Assembly (NCBI GenBank): GCA_937915765.1
Contig: CALGHE010000042.1
Coordinates: 1 to 10,866, forward strand
DNA: 10,866 bases
DNA from: an uncultured Bacteroidales bacterium
GTDB taxonomy: Bacteria; Bacteroidota; Bacteroidia; Bacteroidales; Paludibacteraceae
Direction of reading: 5' to 3'
A model generated the notes under the pieces. That model was not told the origin of the DNA. It searched no databases and saw only the letters and a list, made by a program, of their open reading frames with translations. Position numbers and translations under genes: made by a program. Below, in pieces: positions 5,590 through 10,866 of the stretch (the first letter of the stretch is position 1; each line of letters begins with the position of its first letter).

Positions 5590-8500
5590 TCACTTCACAG
5601 CAGACGGGCTGACGCCGAAACGCTCCTTAAAACGTTTGCTGAAATACGCAAGGTCGTTAAATCCGGAAGCAAAAGCCACATCGCTTACAGTCTGAGAATT
5701 TCGCCCGCCTTTAAGCATACGCATCGCCTCGTTAAGTCTGAACTCGTTCAGCAGTTCGATTGGGGTTTTGCCCAATATGGCTTTAGTACGTCGCGACAAA
5801 GTGGCTCGGCTCACGCACATAGCGTCGGCAAGGGAATCCACAGACAAGTCGCTTTCCGAATATCTCAGCTTTATAATTCCCAAGTACTTTTCAAGGAACG
5901 GATCAGCCTCGGTCTCTTCGGTCTTTTCCAGAGGCATGTCCGAATCCATATTTTTCATAAACTGAGCCACAAACCGTTCCTGCTGCAGCTTACGCATATT
6001 CAGGATATTGCAAAGCTTCACGAACAGTTCGTCCTGGCTAAACGGTTTCGGAATATAGTCTATAGCTCCGCTAAGGAGCCCCAGCAGCCTGTCGCTCTCG
6101 GCAGTTCTTGCAGAAAGGAACAATATCGGGATATGCTTAAACGCGGCGCTTTGCCTAATGACCTCGCACATCTCCACGCCGCTCATCTCCGGCATCTCCA
6201 CATCGCTCAGAATTATGTCGAAATCATGTTGTTTCAAAAGTTCCAAAGCCTCAATTCCGTTATTCGCTGTAAATACGGCGACATGCTTTTCCAGCAGAGC
6301 CTTCATGCCTTCGCATATAAGTTTGTCGTCATCAACCACAAGCACAACATTACCCTGCAACATTTCCAGACTTTCAGGCGCAATCTTGTCCTTTGCATTT
6401 CCCACATATTTTTTAGAATGCAACCGCTTCACCGAAGCAGGCAGAGTCAGTCTGACCACGGTGCCCTCGTTTTTGCGGCTTTCAACATCTACCGTTCCTC
6501 CGTTTCTCTGGACATACTCTTTGCAGATGCCGAAGCCCAGTCCGCTGCCCAGCTCTCCATTAGTTCCTGCCGAGCTTTCGTTTTTTCCAGAAGAGAGCAA
6601 TTTCTTCACCTTCTCTTCAGACATGCCCACGCCGCTGTCCTTCACCTCAATCACAATCACATCCTCCTGCTCTTTGGCAATTACATCAATCCGTCCACCT
6701 TCAGGAGTAAACTTTATGGCATTGTTAAGCACATTACGCAGAACAATCTCCAGCATTCTCTCATCTACGAAAGCAAAATGCTCCAGACCAATATCTTTTC
6801 TGAATAACAGTTTTTTCTTTTCAATCAAATCCTTCAGAAGCAGATGCACATTATCAACAGACAGCTCCACAGAAGCATCTGTTTTTTTGCACACAATATC
6901 CTTTTGTCCGGCATTAGCCCAATCGAGCAGCTTAACCATTTCGCCCTGCAACGTTTTGGCAGAACCTAGCACATCACTAAGCACTTTAAAATCTTCGGCG
7001 GTAGAGACCGACCCTTTGTCCTTCAGACTTTCCAACGCGGTCACGATCGCAAACATCGGGTTCTTCAAGTCATGTCCCACCACAGAGATAAGCCTGTCCT
7101 TTTCGTTCAGAGCCTGACTCAGTTCCACGGTCCTCTCGTCCACCTTGTCGCTCAAAATTTTCTGTTCCTGCACAAGTCTCTTCGTCCTTGCATAGAAATA
7201 CAGATACACGGCAAGCGCGACAGCCAGAATCAGAACTAACTTGAACCATAACGTATTCCACCAAGGCGGTCTGACCTCTATGTTCAGAACTATGGTTTTA
7301 GACTTGCTGTCAAGACTTGTACGATACGCCTCAACCACCAGTCTGCAAGAACCCTCAGGGATATGCGTGAAGTTCACGCTGCGACATCTTCCAAGTTCAA
7401 TCCACTTGTCCGAAACGCCCTCCAGCTTATACCGAAGCTGCACACAGTCAAAGTCAGAAAAGTCAATCAAGTCAAAGCATATCGTCACATTAGATTTGTC
7501 ATAATCCAGCGTCAATTTATCAAGAGCGTTCAAGTCGCCGTTAGCCAGCACACCCTCGCCCTTTTTCACCTTTTCTTCAGAGATATACAAGTCAGAAAAG
7601 CGGAACAGTTCAATTTCGTCAGCATCCGCAAGCTTTTCCGGGTTAAAAGAGAGGAAGCCGCCGTTTGTGCCGAGATGCAAAATTCCGTTAGAATCTTTAA
7701 TTCCAGCCCTGCTATAAAAATAATAATTTGGCAAGTTTTCGTAGTCGCCAGGCAGTTTCCACACTGTTTTTTTCTTATAATCAAAAGAGTACACATAGTT
7801 ACTGCCGGCAACCCAGAAAAGACCGTTATTGTCACGAAGAATAGTGCTGAATCCCACGTCCGGCAAGAAGTCCAGCTTTTCGTAAGAAGAGCCGTCCGGG
7901 GCAAATTTGAGCACTCCGGAACTGGTAGCCGCAAAGAAATATCCATCCTCGTCGCAAACACCATCGTTCACGCTAAGCGGGACATACGACTTTACAATAT
8001 TCACGTCAGGCAGAGTGGCACGAACCTTACCGTCCTTCAGCCACCACAATGTATTTGTTGAGATAACCCAACGCACGCCATCACGCCCTTCGCACACATG
8101 ATACACCCACCTGTTGGACTGTCTCGAAAGCGAGTCGCCCTCCAAAGGCACGCGCGACCAGTTCGCCCCGCCCTTTCTCATGTAAAGTCCGTCGCCGGCT
8201 GTACAAGCATACATTTCGTCGCCATAAGAGCAAATGCTAAAGTAGCACTTGCAAGGATTCTCAATACCCTCAAACGGCTCGTTTATCACATTTCCGCTCT
8301 CCAAGTTGATACGATAAACGCCGCCACCCCAAGTTGCCACCCAAAGCTCGCCGTCCGGAGTCTTTGTCATGTGCAGAATATTGTTGTTATCAAATTTTTT
8401 CAGGCTGAATTTGGAGAAGTCAAGCGGCATAGAAAAGATTCCTATACCGTCGGAACCGACGTACAACGTTCCGTCATCCTCCAGGAACGAGGAGCAGACC

Positions 8501-9543
8501 GAAGCCGGGAATCCGTAATTTTCGGACATGGCCATAACCTTCTGGTCATTGATTCTATATCGCCACACACCTGAATTTTGCGTGCCGACCCAAATATCGC
8601 CCATGTTATCTTCCGTAATTGCATAAATCTTTCTAAACTCGTCGTGCTGCGCATTGAACGGCATGACCGACAAGAACTTAAGGTCTTTAATCTGAGAGCC
8701 GGAAGTGTGCCAAAGACCGTCACCGTCAGTAGCGAACCAGTACCTGCCGGTCTTGTCCCGCATCACCTTAGACACATTTGCAAACGGCACAGACACTATT
8801 TTGGGCTTGCCTATTTTCCCCTCCGTTATGTCGAACACCAGCATTTCATTAGCCTGCGTTGTCATATACAGTTTATCGTCCTCGTAAATAAACCCTTTGA
8901 TAAATCCGAAAGAACGTTTCTCGCCCATATCCAACTCAACTTTATTGCCCGCCTTGTCGAACACGCAGACCGAATCGACCGACCCTGCCCACACCCTGTC
9001 ATACTTGTCGATGAACATTGCGCAGACATAAAAATCTTTTGTTGCCTTGAAGATAGGAGAATCGCTGGAAAACACGCGCTCAGTCTTGCTGTACGGATAA
9101 ATTCCGGCGCTTGTGAAAAGATAATAGTTGCCCTTCTCATCCTTATATAAGTCTATGGACTCTTTGAAAAAAGACGAGTTAAACTCTTCCGGCATCACGT
9201 TTCTGAAGGAATCTGCGCGCACATCGTATTCCAGCAACAGACCGTTATAGCCGCCGGCGCAAAGGTTTCCGTTTTCGAAAGAGGAGACAAACTGAAAATT
9301 CTCACGAGGCATTTCTTCATACACAGACTTTTTATAATGCTTAAAAAACTGTCCGTCAAAGCGTTCCAGCCCGAAGTCCGTGGCAGCCCACACAAAGCCG
9401 TCAGCGTCTTTCGCCAAGCCAAACACACGATTGGAGATAAGACCCTCCTTAGTAGAATAATGGTCAAACCTCCCTAACTCCTGTGCATTCAAACCGCAGT
9501 TCAGCAAAAGTAAAAGTAATATTGCAAGTATGTGTTTTTGCAT
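5590..9543 (-). CDS. Hybrid two-component system regulator (HTCS): sensor kinase, receiver and AraC DNA-binding domain in one chain
   Basis: A 1317-residue one-protein signalling system. Order: signal peptide (1-20, MQKHILAILLLLLLNCGLNA); periplasmic two-component-regulator propeller repeats (about 22-640, for example GFVWAATDFGLERF at 49-62, GDIWVGTQNSGVW at 315-327, GELWVATWGGGVY at 398-410); Y_Y_Y domain (681-757); membrane helix (763-786); coiled linker; HisKA with phosphoacceptor His824 in GHDLKNP; HATPase (N-box NVLNNAIKF 937-945, G1 DSGVGM 969-974, G2 GSGLGFGI 999-1006); receiver with acidic DDD 1071-1073, phosphoacceptor Asp1114, Ser1144 and Lys1166; AraC HTH (1216-1317). All catalytic residues are present. 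HTCS proteins bind oligosaccharides with the propeller and activate nearby glycan-use genes; the ligand here is not deducible. The frame can be opened 16 codons earlier only with a TTG; the ATG at 9543 gives the signal peptide directly and is preferred. Confidence 0.96.
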   Translation of the reverse strand: MQKHILAILLLLLLNCGLNAQELGRFDHYSTKEGLISNRVFGLAKDADGFVWAATDFGLERFDGQFFKHYKKSVYEEMPRENFQFVSSFENGNLCAGGYNGLLLEYDVRADSFRNVMPEEFNSSFFKESIDLYKDEKGNYYLFTSAGIYPYSKTERVFSSDSPIFKATKDFYVCAMFIDKYDRVWAGSVDSVCVFDKAGNKVELDMGEKRSFGFIKGFIYEDDKLYMTTQANEMLVFDITEGKIGKPKIVSVPFANVSKVMRDKTGRYWFATDGDGLWHTSGSQIKDLKFLSVMPFNAQHDEFRKIYAITEDNMGDIWVGTQNSGVWRYRINDQKVMAMSENYGFPASVCSSFLEDDGTLYVGSDGIGIFSMPLDFSKFSLKKFDNNNILHMTKTPDGELWVATWGGGVYRINLESGNVINEPFEGIENPCKCYFSICSYGDEMYACTAGDGLYMRKGGANWSRVPLEGDSLSRQSNRWVYHVCEGRDGVRWVISTNTLWWLKDGKVRATLPDVNIVKSYVPLSVNDGVCDEDGYFFAATSSGVLKFAPDGSSYEKLDFLPDVGFSTILRDNNGLFWVAGSNYVYSFDYKKKTVWKLPGDYENLPNYYFYSRAGIKDSNGILHLGTNGGFLSFNPEKLADADEIELFRFSDLYISEEKVKKGEGVLANGDLNALDKLTLDYDKSNVTICFDLIDFSDFDCVQLRYKLEGVSDKWIELGRCRSVNFTHIPEGSCRLVVEAYRTSLDSKSKTIVLNIEVRPPWWNTLWFKLVLILAVALAVYLYFYARTKRLVQEQKILSDKVDERTVELSQALNEKDRLISVVGHDLKNPMFAIVTALESLKDKGSVSTAEDFKVLSDVLGSAKTLQGEMVKLLDWANAGQKDIVCKKTDASVELSVDNVHLLLKDLIEKKKLLFRKDIGLEHFAFVDERMLEIVLRNVLNNAIKFTPEGGRIDVIAKEQEDVIVIEVKDSGVGMSEEKVKKLLSSGKNESSAGTNGELGSGLGFGICKEYVQRNGGTVDVESRKNEGTVVRLTLPASVKRLHSKKYVGNAKDKIAPESLEMLQGNVVLVVDDDKLICEGMKALLEKHVAVFTANNGIEALELLKQHDFDIILSDVEMPEMSGVEMCEVIRQSAAFKHIPILFLSARTAESDRLLGLLSGAIDYIPKPFSQDELFVKLCNILNMRKLQQERFVAQFMKNMDSDMPLEKTEETEADPFLEKYLGIIKLRYSESDLSVDSLADAMCVSRATLSRRTKAILGKTPIELLNEFRLNEAMRMLKGGRNSQTVSDVAFASGFNDLAYFSKRFKERFGVSPSAVK

Positions 9544-9549
9544 GATTCG

Positions 9550-9557
9550 CAAATATA
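9550..9557 (-). promoter_or_regulatory. -7 promoter box (TATATTTG) right before the HTCS start codon
   Basis: The minus strand reads TATATTTG, a full TAnnTTTG match, followed by six bases and the ATG at 9543. A TTG at 9575-9573 lies 15 bases upstream of the box, shorter than usual. If this box is used the mRNA would have almost no leader. The surrounding sequence is very A/T-rich, so a chance match is possible and a promoter further upstream cannot be ruled out. Confidence 0.4.
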
Positions 9558-9615
9558 AAAAAAATATCTGTTCAACACGCAGAATCAGCAAAAAACAATT
9601 TCGTCATTTGCATTT

Positions 9616-9633
9616 TTTTAACGAATTTTAACG
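9616..9633. promoter_or_regulatory. 10-bp-phased direct repeat TTTTAACG, possible regulator site
   Basis: TTTTAACG occurs at 9616-9623 and again at 9626-9633, so the copies are one helical turn apart (on the minus strand CGTTAAAA, two bases, CGTTAAAA). It lies 73 to 90 bases upstream of the HTCS start codon, between the terminator of the CBM6 gene and the HTCS gene. AraC-type domains contact two neighbouring major grooves and often use such direct half-sites, so autoregulation by the HTCS is possible. I saw no second tandem copy in the window. Confidence 0.25.
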
Positions 9634-9687
9634 GAGGCGCGGCACAGAACAGAGGTCTTCACTTCTAACACAAGCATATACACAGAC

Positions 9688-9726
9688 AAAAAAAAGGCTG
9701 CACTACTCAACACGAGCAGCGCAGCC
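9688..9726 (-). terminator. Strong Rho-independent terminator of the CBM6 enzyme gene
   Basis: On the minus strand GGCTGCGCTGCTC (9726-9714) pairs with GAGTAGTGCAGCC (9708-9696): a 13-bp stem with two G-U pairs and a 5-base loop GTGTT. It is followed at once by eight T residues (9695-9688). It lies 40 bases after the stop at 9767 and separates this gene from the HTCS gene, so the HTCS should have its own promoter. Confidence 0.9.
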
Positions 9727-9766
9727 AACACCACAAATTACAATATTACATTAAAAAAACACAGTC

Positions 9767-10866
9767 TTACTTAACAACAGCCAGTCTTGACAACTTGCCG
9801 TCTTTAGAGCGAAGCAGATAAACACCGTCCGCAAAACCGGCAGCCACAAGAGCCGTCTTGACATCGCCATCCTCAACGTTAACCGTCTTCAGACAAACAC
9901 CCTGAAGAGAGAACACATCAAAGACTCCGCACATCGGCTCGTTGTTCAAAACCAAGCCGGACTCAGTCGCGCTGCCGCCGGCAAACACAATCTTGTCCAA
10001 ATTGAACCAGCTGCCTTCTATATAAATCTTCAGCAGATGCGTTCCCGCGGTCAGTTCCGCAGTTTTGCCAGACACCTCCGCATATACGCCCCAGTCTTCC
10101 GTATTCGGCACTTCCACAAGGTCTGCAATCTCCTCGCCATCCAAGAACATACGGAAAGAAGCGTTATCGTTAGCAGAAGAGACCGTAGCCGTCCAGTTAT
10201 ACACGGCAGTCTCCTTAACATCTACAGTGTAAGAGAGCCATTCTCCGCTGATAGTCCATCCCACCTTGTAACCAGACTCATCATCACCTTCCACGTCCAC
10301 ACCGTCGTTACGGAACGCGCCGCTCTTATTTTCAATTTCCTCGTCATGATAAGCGACACCTTCGCCACCTGTATCATAACGTTCAGCCTCAATAACACCC
10401 GGAATAGTCTGCGCAACACCTTCGTAAGGACCTTGCTCTTCAGCCACGCCAAACATCCAGTAGTCAAACTCGAACTCACCTGAGAAGACGAAGAACAGAT
10501 CATGGTCACCGCTAACCGCAGTTGAAAGGTCGGCAGTCACAGTCTGGAACTTACCTCCAGTGTTTGGCACTTCCAGATAGCCAACAACCTCGCCGTCCGC
10601 CTTGTCAAGGCAAATCTTCACAAACGCCTTCTTGTTAGAAGACACATTTGCGATAAACTTATTAGCGCCACTTCCGAAATCCCCGCCAGACAAGCCAATC
10701 CAGTCACCCTTGCTTATAGAAGAGACAACCATGTTAGAGCCGCCTTCCTTAGTGTTTATGCCGCCCATCCAAGCCATAGTCTCCGCCTCCGTCTTGACAA
10801 ACGGATTGAGAGCCTGCACCTGTTCAACACCGGCCAAAGTGCCCTTGGCCTGACCGATAGTCGAAT
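9767..10866 (-). CDS. Secreted glycan-active enzyme, C-terminal part: two CBM6-type modules and sorting-like tail (probable GH43 enzyme)
   Basis: The last 365 codons of a larger gene; the frame is open to the window edge (first visible residues STIGQAKGTLAGVEQVQALN), and the TTG at 10837 is internal. Residues 20-139 (visible numbering) resemble the accessory module that follows the catalytic domain in many GH43 xylosidases and arabinofuranosidases (TEAETMAW, GDWIGLSGGDFGSGA, FDYWMF). Residues 157-295 are a canonical CBM6 (IEAERYDTGGEGVAYHD, GEWLSYTVDV, VPNTEDW); W209 and W258 are candidate sugar-stacking residues. Residues 305-365 look like a short Bacteroidota C-terminal sorting-type domain (VFDVFSLQG, ADGVYLLRSKDG) but lack the usual YPNP motif. 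The catalytic domain is outside the window, so GH43 and xylan or arabinan as substrate are inference from the module type. A strong terminator follows, then the HTCS gene. Confidence 0.85.
   Translation of the reverse strand, partial: STIGQAKGTLAGVEQVQALNPFVKTEAETMAWMGGINTKEGGSNMVVSSISKGDWIGLSGGDFGSGANKFIANVSSNKKAFVKICLDKADGEVVGYLEVPNTGGKFQTVTADLSTAVSGDHDLFFVFSGEFEFDYWMFGVAEEQGPYEGVAQTIPGVIEAERYDTGGEGVAYHDEEIENKSGAFRNDGVDVEGDDESGYKVGWTISGEWLSYTVDVKETAVYNWTATVSSANDNASFRMFLDGEEIADLVEVPNTEDWGVYAEVSGKTAELTAGTHLLKIYIEGSWFNLDKIVFAGGSATESGLVLNNEPMCGVFDVFSLQGVCLKTVNVEDGDVKTALVAAGFADGVYLLRSKDGKLSRLAVVK

Noticed and set aside
6158..7117. 319-codon open frame on the plus strand
   Set aside because: It is antisense to the kinase part of the HTCS gene, whose motifs are complete. 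Its product is serine/leucine/phenylalanine-rich low-quality sequence typical of a shadow frame.
7363..8061. 232-codon open frame on the plus strand
   Set aside because: Antisense to the propeller and Y_Y_Y region of the HTCS; no recognisable domain, and the sense frame is clearly coding.
9544..9591. 16-codon N-terminal extension of the HTCS
   Set aside because: It needs a TTG start, runs through the -7 box and A/T-rich DNA, and would bury the signal peptide. The ATG at 9543 is the better start.
10835..10837. TTG at 10837 as start of the CBM6 protein
   Set aside because: The frame continues upstream to the window edge with sequence that belongs to the same enzyme linker, so the codon is internal and the gene is simply cut by the window.

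Overview
The window looks like chromosomal DNA from a member of the Bacteroidota, probably a polysaccharide-degrading Bacteroidales. Four things point there: a hybrid two-component system (HTCS) regulator, C-terminal domains of the type IX secretion (T9SS) kind, -7 promoter boxes of the form TAnnTTTG, and start codons without clear Shine-Dalgarno sequences. No phage, insertion sequence, CRISPR array, tRNA or rRNA was seen.

All the genes I accept lie on the minus strand, so they read from high to low coordinates. In reading order they are: (1) the C-terminal 365 codons of a secreted glycan-active enzyme with two CBM6-type modules and a C-terminal sorting-like domain, probably the tail of a GH43-type xylan or arabinan enzyme whose catalytic part lies outside the window, ending in a strong intrinsic terminator; (2) a complete 1317-residue HTCS regulator with a periplasmic beta-propeller, Y_Y_Y domain, one membrane span, histidine kinase, receiver and AraC-type DNA-binding domain; (3) a 471-bp gap with a hairpin, a candidate promoter, an adjacent dyad and a doubtful 56-codon ORF; (4) an 1185-residue secreted multidomain protein with two lamin-tail domains, a chitobiase-like module, a CotH-kinase domain, a jelly-roll domain interrupted by a glycine-rich insert, and a T9SS type A tail, followed by an intrinsic terminator; (5) an unrecognised exported 184-residue protein with six cysteines; (6) an 18-bp inverted repeat with a 53-nt loop; (7) the N-terminal 168 residues of an EamA/DMT membrane transporter that runs off the left edge.

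My inference is that the HTCS senses a glycan fragment in the periplasm and controls one or both flanking genes for exported proteins: the CBM6 enzyme upstream and the CotH/lamin-tail protein downstream. A dyad just upstream of the candidate CotH promoter and a 10-bp-phased direct repeat upstream of the HTCS are possible binding sites. No susC/susD pair is visible, so this is not a complete classical polysaccharide utilisation locus within these bounds. The 184-residue protein and the transporter each have their own promoter candidates and look unrelated. Nothing here is clearly a new system. The less ordinary points are the HDLKNP-type phosphoacceptor box of the HTCS, the CotH-HTCS pairing, the glycine-rich insert, and the unexplained inverted repeat.
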